Part shown: in pieces, positions 22,764-34,032 of the stretch
Numbering within the stretch: position 1 is the first letter of the stretch
Layout: every line of letters starts with the position of its first letter
Source: Apium graveolens
Taxonomy: Eukaryota; Streptophyta; Magnoliopsida; Apiales; Apiaceae
DNA length: 64,000 nucleotides
Assembly (NCBI RefSeq): GCF_009905375.1
Contig: NC_133649.1
Location: 234,946,201-235,010,200, forward strand
Reading direction: 5' to 3'
Translations under genes and position numbers: made by a program
Notes under the pieces: generated by a model
What the model was told of the DNA's origin: nothing
Seen by the model: the letters and a program-made list of their open reading frames with translations, nothing else
The model's database searches: none

Positions 22764-25700
22764 TGTAATAACCCCAATTTTTGGAATTTTTTTGAAACCC
22801 TTATGAATAGTGATTTTGCTGATTATGCTGAATAAGAAAACTTTTCATGCCACACTATGTAGGGGTTCTTCTATTGTTATTCTGAGATCTTATTAGTACT
22901 TATATGGGATATAAGTGTATGTAAAGATCGTAAGAATCCAAATTCGAACATTTGATTTTTCCCGAAAATCCACCAGATACCGAAAGAATTGAGTATAAGG
23001 TAAAATGATTAAAAGGATTTAAATTCAAGGATTATAAGAGAGGATCATAAAATGAATATAATGTATTGAGAAAGGTTAAGGGAACCAAAGTAATAAGATC
23101 CCAGGTATGATCCCTCAAACGATAAATGAGAACGAAAGTTAAGCGAACCGTATAACAGATCAGCGGTCATTAGCCAAGTAATTAAGAGCTAATCAAAGAG
23201 GTTAGTGATGATGATGTCACCACACCAACAAGAATATGACAAGTGTGGGAAGATGACATAGGAGGATGACATAAGCATGACCAAAGGGAAGGTATTGTTG
23301 GTTGATTTCAAGCCACACAAATTTTACCATGGTTAAAAGGTAATTAACAAAACAAAAGGATATCAACCAAGCCTTTTATGCACAAAGATCAATAAAACAA
23401 AGCAAGCTTCTCCCCCCCCCCTTTTCATCTTCTTCATTTCGAATTTTTCACCAAAATGGTGAATTAGAAATTCAAAACACAAGCTATACTCCATGGAAAA
23501 TTATAAGGTTTGTTTCTGTGGATCCTATATTTCATAACTAAGAAGAGCAAGTAGTTTGAGTGCTTGAATCAAAGGTTTTCTATCTCAAACAAATCATTTT
23601 AGTTTAGGGTGAATAGTAACTTTCAAGAACAAATTTTTGATTCTTGATTTTATTTGCAAGGTCAAGGTAGCTTAAGCATATATTAAGGCTTCCATGGACA
23701 TTCCAAGGATCTTTCATTGATTAAAAGCTTCAAGGAAGGTATAACTCTTCATGATCTTAGTATTAAGATTGTTTGATATAAATGATTATGATGATGGAAT
23801 GATAGATTAAGTGTAGTAGTTGTTTTGTCATGTTGAGATCTTAGTGGTTAAGTGCTTTTGTTGATTTTGGAGTTAAAAAGTAGCACTAGTTGTTCTTGAT
23901 GATTCATGGTATGATTTGAGCTTGGTTAAAATGGTTTAAAGTGGTTTATGAGTGATATGGTCATATGGTTGTATTGGGATTGATTGGTGATGGTTTGGTG
24001 TTGAATTGGTTGGTAAAATTTTGGGAAATCACGTAAACATAGCCGTCGTAATGTCCGATTTACTTTAGGCTGTTTTTGTTCTTAACACTAGGACCCGTGA
24101 ACTCACTGCAAGGTTTTGGCCATTGCCATGATTAGATATTTCATGTTACGAGCTTCGTTTTGATATGTAGTTCGTTTGATTCCGATGTACGGTTTAGGAG
24201 AAACGACCGTTTTAAGTAACGGCGTTTCGCGACCGAACCATTACCCCTCGCCTTACTTTGAAACCTTGGTTAAGGAACTTAAATGACTAATTGAGGTAAG
24301 AAACAATTATGTAAAGTGGATTAGGCAGTTGGTAAGGTACTCGCGAAAGAATCGCCTTAAAACCCTTAATGGTTAATTTATTAAAAATGGTGGACCCAAG
24401 GGTACTCGAGCAACTTAAGTAAATCGTTAAGCGCGAAAGCGAACGTTAGGACTCTAAATGGTTAAAGTCTAGTTTCTTAAGCGACCGGGGTTTAATTACG
24501 ACTTATGTTGTTGTTCATAGGTTATCGGACCCACTCTAAACTTAAGTCTATCCGGGAGCACTCAGGCAAGTTTTCTACCCGTTATACTGTTGTTGTGATG
24601 TATATGTATATATGCATGATCTTGTGATATATGCATATTTGTTATTAGCAAATTCTTGCGATATATTGTAGCATGTGATATGGTATATATGCATGCCTGT
24701 TTCATATTCTTGATTTATATATCTGTTGGTTCAAATGCTTGTAGTTGCATAATACCTATGCTAGAGATAAGCGGTATTTGAGTTTACCCTTAGTATAGGG
24801 GATCAAAAGGTGAACATATTTTTAAACCGGGAGTCGATGTTCCCGAGTATAATATATATATTTATATATATATATGGTTATAGTTTTCAAAACTATTAAT
24901 CGAATAAGGGTTATTCGATAACTTTTATTTTATTAAATGAATATTATTACGAATATTCATTCGAGGGCTTATGACTCCTTTTATTTTATTTAATAAATAT
25001 TATTTCGAATATTCATTCGAGGGCTTATGACTCAGTTTATTTTATTATTTGAATATTATTTGAATATTCATTTGAGGATCTATGACTCCGATTATTTGCT
25101 GAGATATATTCTTTATTTTATTAAAGAATAAGGTGTCGATAATCAAACTTATCTTTGATTATTCAAATAAAGATAGTACTTTCATATAAGTATATCTTTG
25201 GTTATTTAATACTCATTTCAAGTATAAGTTTTACAACTTCTACTTCAATTATTTGTATAAAGATTATTCTTTAAGGGAATATTATTTAAATAGTAATATT
25301 CAGATATTTTCTAATATATTGGGACTGATTTACTTCATTAAATCAGCATTACTCCAAACACTCTTTAAAGTGTTTTCGAGTCTTCAAAATGATTTTTAAA
25401 AGTTAGAGCGGATCCCAAAACTCATTTTTATATTTAAGATCTTCCTTTTAAAGGGGATTTAAATACTCGTTCAAAACCTGAGGGATCCGGCTCTGTGGTG
25501 TATTTTATATTCGCAACGAGGTTGCTGTTTTGGTAAATGAATTGATTACTTACCCAAAGTTCGGGAAGTAAGTCCATCTATCGAGTCGGCATAAGCAACA
25601 TGGGCTCACTGGGCGTCCATGATAGTGTAAGTGGCTCAGTAGGAGTCCATCAAATGCGTAAGTGGCTGAGTGGCAGTCCAGCATAAGGTCCTATTGCGAC

Positions 25701-26860
25701 CAGGGTGATGACTAGTGGGGAATTCGTCCATCTACTAGTAGAAAAGGTTACTTATTGATATCTTTGCCTGATCAGCAAGGTATCAGGTTTATGCCAAGGT
25801 TTTCTCCTTTCCAAATTCATTGGATATTGCAACTCTGTTTATAACTTCCATAATAGAGGCTTTCAAGGAGTGTATGAAATGTATATATATATAGGTGTAT
25901 ATATATATCGGGACTTAATGAAGTATCTCGTAACTTCATTATTTACAATGATGTTCAAAGATTGAATCTATTCAAATCTTGTCTTGTAGTCTCATCTGTG
26001 TGATGAACTTTTGAAACTAATTATAACTTGAAGGGTGGTAGTTCAAGTAGTATTTGGAAAGATATAAGTATATTGAAGTATCTTGTAACTTCATCTTTTC
26101 AACTTATATCTGGTTAATGATTATCTTATGCATGACAAAGATTTTCACAAAAATGTTGAGACAAGGTTAGATATATGAGATCACCTTGCCACGATAGTTT
26201 TATACAATTATAAACTGGAACTCTGTGTATATTATACATGGCAGAGGATTTCAAAGATTTTGAAAAGTATATATGTATATATACTGAATATTTTGCGACT
26301 TCGTCGCGGTAAGATATCAAACTTGGTTCATTTCTTCTTGACCAAGACTTTCATGAGTATTATGAGAATGCTCATATATTGTAAATCATTATACATATTA
26401 TTTTGGTGGGCTTGTTGCTCACCCTTGATTTCTTCTTTCAACACACAACATCAGCTAGACAAGATGAACAGGACCAAGCTTCCAATTCGCAAGCGGTTAG
26501 AAAATGTTCCGCAGTTTTCTGGAAGCGATGATACCGTCGTAGCTGAGGTAGGAGCTACCAATAGGCTAGGTTTTCAACTATTGATGAACCAGATTTATGT
26601 ATATTTATGAATTGTAATAATGGCAAAGAAATGTAAATTTATTCAGAAACCCTTTTAAGGTGTATTGGCATATAATTGTGGAATAAAACGACTTGTGATT
26701 ATTTTTGGATATTCATCTCTGAGACTATAACTTGTGGTGTGTGTATTTATGGCGGGGTCACAGTACAGAATAGTTGATTATATATTAAGATTGGGTGTTA
26801 TTAAGGGAAATGGGACTCGTGACAACCCGGATCCCCGACCCCAAATTTGGGGGTGTTACA
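22764..26860 (+). mobile_element. Solo LTR-C, 4097 bp, of a second Gypsy family
   Basis: It starts TGTAATAACCCC, ends GGGGGTGTTACA, and is flanked by ATTTA at 22759-22763 and 26861-26865. Removing it with one ATTTA makes the integrase frame continuous. No primer site, gag or pol lies inside and no second copy is in the window, so it is a solo LTR. It shares the block TCTACTAGTAGAAAAGGTTA near 25730 with the Tekay-A LTR, so it is a relative. Long AT-rich tracts and the frames at 26260-26610 and 26734-27007 are not genes. At 4.1 kb it is exceptionally long for a plant LTR. Confidence 0.9.
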
Positions 26861-27772
26861 ATTTACTTGAAGGAAATTGTAGTAGGACACTGCGTTCCTG
26901 TAGCCATAGTGCCAGGTAGAGACCCAAGGTTTAATTCCCGATTTTGGAAAAGCTTCCAGGAATGCGTAGGCACCAGACTAAACATAAGTACCGCTTACCA
27001 CCCCTAGAATGATGGACAAAGCGAAAGGACTATTCAGACCCTAGAAGATATGCTACGAGTATGTGCCATTGATTTCAAAGGAAATTGGGATGACCACTTA
27101 CCCCTGATCGAATTTGCTTACAATAATAGCTATCACGCTAGCATAGGAATGCCCCCGTATGAATCTCTTTACGGAAGGAGATGTCCCTCTCCCCTGTGTT
27201 GGGACGAAGTTGGAGAACACAAGATATTAGGACCAGAATTAGTCCAACAGACCAGGGAAATGGTAGGACTCATCAGGAAAAGACTGATAGCAGCCCAGGA
27301 TAGACAAAAGAAGTACGCCGACCAGACCAGGAAGGATAGGGAATATGAAGCAGGGGATTTGGTGCTATTGAAGGTATCACCATGGAATGGATTGATGAGA
27401 TTTGGAAAGAAAGGGAAGCTGAGTCCCAGATTCATAGGACCATTTGAAATTTTGAGGAGAATATGACCTCTAGTTTACGAGCTCGCCTTGCCTCCTAATT
27501 TGCAACAAGTACACAATGTGTTCCACGTGTCCATGTTAAGGAAGTACCATGCAGATGCACGACATGTAATAGAATACAAGCAGGTAGATTTATAACCAGA
27601 CCTGACCTACATCGAACAACCAGTAAGGGTAATGGACCAAAAAGAGCAAGTGCTGACGAACAAGACTGTGAAGCTGATTAGGATCTTATGGAGAAATCAA
27701 AATGTTGAGGAATCAACTTGGGAACTTGAAGACGCAATGATGAATAGATATCCCCACTTATTTTCTAATTGA
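26861..27772 (+). pseudogene. Tekay-A integrase core and chromodomain-like tail
   Basis: This restarts right after the ATTTA duplication: integrase core with SRFW...GTRLNISTAYHP, a TAG where the conserved QTDGQSERT glutamine is expected, then LPLIEFAYNNSYHASIGMPPYE and YGRRCPSPLCW. The GPY/F-type region (LSPRFIGPFEIL) follows, then a TGA (27464-27466) and a TAA (27593-27595). The tail RILWRNQNVEESTWELE fits the modified chromodomain of Tekay/Del elements, thought to steer integration into heterochromatin. The frame ends at TGA 27770-27772. Confidence 0.93.
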
Positions 27773-27792
27773 TTCCGGGAGAAATCCTTGTT

Positions 27793-27803
27793 AGAGGGGA
27801 AGA
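27793..27803 (+). other. Tekay-A polypurine tract
   Basis: AGAGGGGAAGA directly upstream of the 3' LTR start at 27805, the expected plus-strand primer. Confidence 0.85.
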
Positions 27804-27804
27804 C

Positions 27805-30800
27805 TGTAATAACTCGAATTTTTGAGACCTTGTAAAACGTTTAATGAATAGTAACCCTGACAAACGGGAAAAACTTTTGAGCCCACACTATAGAGTGCAT
27901 GAGGAAATGAGTTTCGGAGTTGATATTATGATTATACGTACTAAATGAGTGTATGTAAACGCTATTAGTTTTCGAAGAAAACGAACTTTGAAAAATGACC
28001 ATATTTACGACTCATCGAGGATTACGGGAATCACAATATGATTACGAGATTAAAACCCTACGGATTTATATTCAAGTATGATAATTTAAAATATAAGGAA
28101 TAAATACGAAAGGAATTACGTCGCGAACCATTTACGAGTAAGTATTAGGAAAATGTTTAATCAAATGAACGAACGCGTAAACGATTAAATAAAACTTAAC
28201 GCAATAACTAAACCATGGTAAGAAAGTAACCATGGTTAATTCATCATATAGTGAGCTAAACATAGGATGATCAAGCTAGCTAGCAAAATAGTGTGCTAAG
28301 GAAGCTAACCCATGTAGTTAGCTTGTAACCTAGCAAGCTACTTAGATTTTGTACCCAAGATTTGCAACAAGAATAAACCTAGGATTCAACCTAGAAGAAT
28401 AAAAATCAAGGAAAAATATTACCCCCATTTCCTAGAAGCAACCTAGAGAAGCAACCAAGAGAATCAACCAAGAGGAGCAAGTATAAATACCCCCCTTCAC
28501 ATTGTTCCATTCGGCCCTTGAAGAAAAAAAAAGAGGAAATCCAAATTCAAATCTCAAAATCTAGCCATGATAAAATCATCCCATTAATACTCAAGACTCC
28601 TAGCAATTAAAATAAGGAAAGAAAATTCTTTCATCTCTTTTTATCAAGGTTTGATGGGTGAAATAAAATCAAGAAAGTCACTAGTGAATAGTATGAATAG
28701 TAACCTCTCTTTGGTATCTTGATTTCAATGGTGGTCTTAGGTTCCAAAAGTCATACCAAGCACTTCCAAGCCTCCACCATCCTCAAGAACACATCTCAAG
28801 CTTTCAAGAAAGGTAAAAATCTTTGGCCCAACTTTATTTAAGATTCATCTTAAGATCCATTTAGTATGTGGTAGTAAACCTAGTTCAATGAGTGGTATTG
28901 ATGAAATCTTGGTGTTTAAGTTAAGTAGATTTAAGGTTGATTGTTGTTGCCTCAAGAACATGATGTTCTTGAGAGGAGTTTGTGTGTTGATGATGGAATG
29001 ATGATTGTTGGTGGTTGTGTTAAGAGTTAGGGCGTAACGAAACCCCGGTCGTAAACGTAACTCCGTTAAAACCAATAAATCGTAACTTTAAGTTTCTGCA
29101 GAAAGTCCCGAAGTTGTAAACTGTAGTTGTTGAATTTTCGCATAATGTAGCGATGTTGTACGATAAGTATATATCGTGAAATGTTTATTCTGCTATAAGC
29201 GTGACATATTATATAAGACCGAGAGTCGGTCGGGATTTAAGATAAAACCTGGGAATCATTGCGGTGATATTATAGGGCGATTATAAGTCCATAGTAGTAC
29301 GTTTTATAGGGACTCATCGTCCATTTACGAAACATTAAAATACCTCGAACTTTTATTAAAACGATTTCCCAACGAACATATTACCTCAACTATATTTTAT
29401 GGTTCGAATAAGAAATACTATATACTTATTCCTTTATTATGGGAGTAGTATACTCCAACGAATATTTATTTCAAACCCAATTAATCATTATAGATTATTA
29501 ATTATGTAGACACAAACTAGTTGAGTAATATTATTTTAAATATTCTTTTAGAGAGTAAACTCATTCGAGGTTTAATTATTTATCGACTATTATTTAATTA
29601 TTTATTATTCTTAAAGGGTTTATTATTGATTTAAAAATCATAGATCCTGATTTAAAATATACTTCCTGATTTCAGAATATCATTCGAATAATTTCAGATC
29701 GTCGGTGAATATTATCCCGACTTATTTAATATTTTGAATATAGTTTCAAGGAGAAACTTTTCCCCCTTATTTATCTGTTGAAAACGGTCAACTCACATCC
29801 TTAGTACTTCCTCCGAAAATCTCGGAAGTATATATATACATATATACGCTTATGTCTTAGTGAGATAAGCTGTTCTATCAACAAGCAAAATGCTTGGGGA
29901 ACTTCGATGTGGTTCGAGTTCTCAAGATATGATAGAATTCTTTTTAAAAAAAGAGGACAAGGGAGGGGTAGACTCTGGTACTATGTGTGCTAGATGGACT
30001 ACCAATGGTACCGCATGCGAAGGTACTCAGTGTACTCAGGAACTTGTGAAGTATGTGTATACCCAAAAATGGGACATATAGCCCGAATGCGGCAAGGGTG
30101 ATAATCGGGATACGAAGGCGTCGTCCTTCTACTAGTAGAAAAGGTTACTATTATCGTATTACGACTGATCATCATATACGGTGGCTCCAACGAGTGTCCT
30201 AATTCTTCCAATTGAAATTGAGATGCAATACCGTAACCCAAGCCTAGGTGCTGGGATTACTCTTAAGGTATTCGCAGGATATTAAAATCCCTTAAAGAAT
30301 TGTTTTCATTAGAAGGTGTGTATCACCAAGGAAAACTATTTTTTAATAAAACATAATTATCATATATGATATTATCATACAGTCATTTTCATACTGTACA
30401 TTATTATGCTGGGCATTATAGTTCACACTTGTTTTCTTAAATTGACACAACACAACAGTGAATCAAGATGCCTTCCATGAGAACCACAGCTAGGAAACGG
30501 CTAGGAAATGGCCTGCTGTTCCATAGATTGTTTGGTGTTGTACCACAGGTAGTCCGAATAAGCTGGATTAGTTTTCAGTTGTTTTTGGTTCGGCTTATTT
30601 ATAAGTATAACCTATGTAAGATAATAAACAAGAAACGTATATTTGGTCGGAGGACTAGCTTTACTTTAAGGTTACTCCCTGGTAAGACTAAATTACTTTT
30701 GGGTTGTAATAATTATCACTTGATGGTTGAAAGTACCCTAGATATGATGGTTCGTTTCCAAGACAATAACCTATAAGTGTGTGTGTGTGTGTGATAAGTG

Positions 30801-30908
30801 TGGGGTCGTGAAGCGTGAGTATTTATATATTGTAGTGTGAGTTGTGTGGTTGTAAGAGTTTAGATGGCGTGGCCTCCGAGACTCCTGACCCCGGGCTTTG
30901 GGGTGCCA
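27805..30908 (+). repeat. Tekay-A 3' LTR (3104 bp, internally deleted)
   Basis: Same ends as 3955-7709. It lacks the 652 bp corresponding to 5281-5932; the join is at GTAGTT near 29122. Many scattered substitutions separate the two LTRs, so the insertion is not recent. A TATAAATA box lies at 28482-28489. Confidence 0.95.
28482..28489 (+). promoter_or_regulatory. TATA box of Tekay-A 3' LTR
   Basis: TATAAATA followed by CCCC, equivalent to 4633-4640 in the 5' LTR. Confidence 0.55.
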
Positions 30909-32297
30909 TAGTTGATCTTTTGGAACAAAATACAATTCCACTATAACTTCCATCACATGTTACCTTATGAAATGATACCTAATGCTGATGTGCTTTGTCA
31001 TTGAGTGTTGAACTGGTTTACCTGTCATAGCAATAGCACTTTGATTATCATAGTAAATCGGGATTTTAGAAAATTCTAACCCATAATCCAGTAATTGATT
31101 CTTCATCCAAAGAATTTGTGCACAACAGCTTCCTACAGCAATATATTCTACTTCTGCAGTTGATGTGGAAATTGACTTTTGTTCCTTGCTAAACCAAGAA
31201 ACCAATCTGCCTCTAAGAAATTGGCAGCTTCCACTAGTGCTTTTCCTGTCTATTTTGCATCCTGCAAAATCTGCATCTGAGTAACCTATTAGCTTAAAAT
31301 CTGATTCTCTAGGATACCACAATCCCAGATCAGCTGTACCCTTAAGGTACTTGAAAATTCTTTTCACAGCTATTAAGTGAGGTTCTCTTGGATCAGCTTG
31401 AAATCTTGCACAAAGACAGGTAGCATACATGATATCAGGTCTACTTGCAGTTAAATAGAGTAAAGAGCCAATCATACCTCTGTAGTTAGTAATATCTACT
31501 GATGAACCAGTATCTTTATCTAACTTGGTTGCAGTGGCCATGGGAGTAGATGCATTTGAACAATCTTGCATTCCAAATTTCTTCAGTAAATTTCTAGTGT
31601 ACTTTGATTGACAGATAAAAGTACCTTCTTCATTTTGCTTGACTTGAAGGCTTAGAAAATACCTGAGTTCTCCCATCATACTCATTTGATATCTTGACTG
31701 CATTAGCTTTGCAAACCTCTCACAGAGTTTGGCATTAGTAGAACCAAATATGATATCATCAACATATATCTGTACCAAAAGTAAGTCCTTTCCATGGTTG
31801 AGGTAGAACAGTGTCTTATCAATTGTACCTCTGTGAAATCCACTTTTCAGAAGGAATTGAGCTAAAGTCTCATACCATGCTCTAGGAGCTTGCTTAAGGC
31901 CATAAAGTGCTTTGTCAAGCCTATAGACATGATTTGGAAATTTTGAATCTACAAAGCCTGCAGGTTGTTCAACATAGACCTCTTCTTCCAATTCTCTATT
32001 AAGAAAAGCACTTTTCACATCCATTTGAAAGACTTTAAACTTTTTGTGAGCAGCATAAGCCAAAAAGATCCTTATGGCTTCTAATCTAGCAACTGGTACA
32101 AATATTTCATCATAATCAATACCCTTATGTTGAGAGTAGCCTTTAACAACCAGCCTTGCTTTATTTCTAGTAATTATGCCATCACTATCAGTTTTGTTTC
32201 TGAACACCCATTTTATGCCAACAACAGATCTGTTCTTTGGTCTGGGCACTAGGGTCCAGACTTTATTTCTTTCAAATTCATTTAACTCTTCTTGCAT
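30909..32297 (-). pseudogene. Sirevirus reverse transcriptase and RNase H
   Basis: A minus-strand frame of 445 codons ends at TAA after RYHFIR (30960), then continues in frame for 17 more codons (ending in PKDQL) to the Tekay-A insertion. RT features are WVFRNK (30-35), [31 protein letters not shown] and YVDD (178-181). RNase H features are [15 protein letters not shown] and YYDNQSA. The RT core is intact. A TAA just upstream of MQEEL separates it from the integrase-RT linker at 32298-32464. The order integrase-RT-RNase H is Copia-type. It would copy the Sirevirus RNA if translated whole. Confidence 0.96.
30911..30915. repeat. Target-site duplication of Tekay-A, right copy (GTTGA)
   Basis: Matches 3950-3954. 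Sirevirus pol codons (minus strand, ending PKDQ) begin here. Confidence 0.75.
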
Positions 32298-32464
32298 TGC
32301 TTACACCCAATCAGCATCTTGAAGAGCTTCTTCCACTTTCTTTGGTTCAGTCTGAGATAGAAAAGAATGATAGAGACATTCATTTGATGTTGCAGTTCTA
32401 GTTCTGACACCTGCTTCAGGATCTCCAATGATTAAGTCAGGTGTATATGATTTGGTCCACTTCC
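32298..32464 (-). pseudogene. Sirevirus integrase-RT linker
   Basis: A short minus-strand continuation of the polyprotein (KVEEALQDADWV before an in-frame stop). It joins the acidic linker at 32465 onward to the RT at 32297. Confidence 0.6.
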
Positions 32465-33535
32465 TTACAGATTAAAGTTGACTTCTAGAACTGGATCCTC
32501 CCCATGATCCATGTTGTCTCCATCAGCATTTTCTGATGCTCCCCCTATAGTTATGCTCTCTGAGACTTCAGAAATTGACTTGGATTCTTCAGGATTTGAA
32601 GTAGCAAAGCTTCCATAATTATCAGAATTTGGCTCATCAGAACTAGATGAATCAGAACTTAAAGAGCCAGTGACAGGTTCTGATGCTTCTTCAGAGTCTT
32701 GAGATGTGGTAGTATCTTCAGCTTGCTCCCCATGGACAGATGCATTTTCCTTTGGAGTTGTTACCACAGATTCAATAACATCAGTACTTACAGGATCAGA
32801 GTTTAAGTCATCAGAATTTACAGAATCAGTATTTAAGTCTTCATTTTCAAATCTCAGTTGATCGTGATCATTGAAATCTTCAAGTCCAGTAATCTTCTTA
32901 TCATCAAAAGATACATTGATAGATTCCATGACAACCCTTGTTCTTAAATTGTAGAATCCGAAGGCTTTTGTGGAAAGTGGATATCCAATAAAAATTCCTT
33001 CATCAGCTTTTAGATCAAATTTTGACAGCTGTTCAGGATGAGTCTTAAGAACAAAACACTTACATCCAAATACATGAAAATATTTTAGATTTGGCTTCTT
33101 TTTCTTCACCATCTCATATGGTGTTTTTCCTTGCTTGTTTATGAGTGTTGCATTTTGTGTAAAACAAGTAGTCTGCACAGCTTCAGCCCAAAATTAGGTT
33201 GGCAGCTTTGCTTCATCAAGCATAGTTCGTGCAGCTTCAATGAGAGTCCTATTCTTTCTTTCTACAACTCCATTTTGCTGTGGAGTTCTAGGTGCAGAAA
33301 ATTCCTGTTTGATTTTATTCTCTTTGCAGAACTCTTCCAGGATTGAATTCTTGAACTCAGTGCCATTATCACTTCTTATAATTTTAACAAAATCTTTGAC
33401 CAACTTATCCAGATGTCTAACATGATCAGTTAGAGTAACTGCAGTTTCATTCTTCTTGTGCAAGAAGTACACCCAAGTGTACCTTGTGAACTCATCCACT
33501 ATAACCATAATATATTTCTTCTTTGCAATAGACAT
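32465..33535 (-). pseudogene. Sirevirus integrase core and long acidic/serine linker
   Basis: At 33535-33194 is the integrase core: IMVIVDEFTRYTWVYFL, RSDNGTEF and SAPRTPQQNGVVERKN (D-D-E residues visible). A TAA within PT-stop-FWAEAV breaks the frame near 33192. At 33178-32465 come FHVFGCKCFVLK, IFIGYP and FYNLRTRVV, then about 120 residues dominated by S, D, E and T with recurrent SDDLNSD and SSDEPNSD words. This low-complexity linker before RT is typical of SIRE-type elements. Confidence 0.95.
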
Positions 33536-34032
33536 GACATTGACTGGACCAAATAGATCAACATGCAGTAGGTGATAAGGCTCAAGAATTGATGACTCAG
33601 TTTTGCTCTTGAAAGAAGATTTTCTTTGTTTAGCCTTTTGACATGAATCACAAAGGCCATCAGGAGCAAATACTGATTTTGGAAATCCTCTAACAAGATC
33701 TTTCTTTACAAGCTCATTTATGTTGTTGAAGTTTTAATGAGAGAGTCTTTTGTACCAATTCCAGCTTTCTTTAATTGATGCTCTACTCAACAAACAGATT
33801 GCAAAACCATCAGAACTTGTTGAAAGTCTGGCTTCATAAATGTTACCATGCATGTATCCTTTCAGAACCACTTTGCCTGTAGAATTGCTTACAACTTCAC
33901 AGTATTCTTTAAAGAAATTGACATGATAACCTCTATCACAGATTTGACTCACACTCAGTAGATTGTGTTTAAGTCCTGAGACAAGAACTACTATTTCAAT
34001 GATGACATTCCCAAGATTAATACTGCCATATC
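33536..34032 (-). pseudogene. Sirevirus pre-integrase region
   Basis: The minus strand carries LVSGLKHNLLSVSQICDRG, then NWYKRLSH, a TAA, NFNNINELVKK, and CDSCQKAK. This is the zinc-binding (HHCC) pre-integrase domain. The first expected histidine, in WHKRLSH-like motifs, is tyrosine here, and a stop follows RLSH. It ends at the Tekay-E insertion; the frame resumes at 46213. Confidence 0.92.
34028..34032. repeat. Target-site duplication of Tekay-E, left copy (ATATC)
   Basis: ATATC precedes TGTGGCGCC at 34033 and recurs exactly at 46213-46217. Confidence 0.93.

Larger units (their letters stand above)
3955..30908 (+). mobile_element. Tekay-A: Tekay/Del-type Gypsy chromovirus with nested insertions
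   Basis: A plus-strand Gypsy element with 5' LTR 3955-7709, initiator-Met primer site, extra leader frame, gag with two zinc knuckles, protease, RT, RNase H, integrase and a C-terminal chromodomain-like tail, polypurine tract, and 3' LTR 27805-30908. The order protease-RT-RNase H-integrase and the tail ending in a W-R-N-x-x-V-E-E-S-T-W-E-type motif place it with chromoviruses of the Tekay/Del group, which carry long LTRs. Within it lie the Copia-B solo LTR (10474-12146), full Copia-B (12574-20581) and solo LTR-C (22764-26860). Without these it would be roughly 12-13 kb. The coding frame has numerous nonsense changes and one frameshift, so it is dead. Confidence 0.92.

Noticed and set aside
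26260..27007. Frames spanning the right end of solo LTR-C
   Set aside because: They are in LTR sequence or cross its boundary into integrase; only the integrase frame after 26861 is real.
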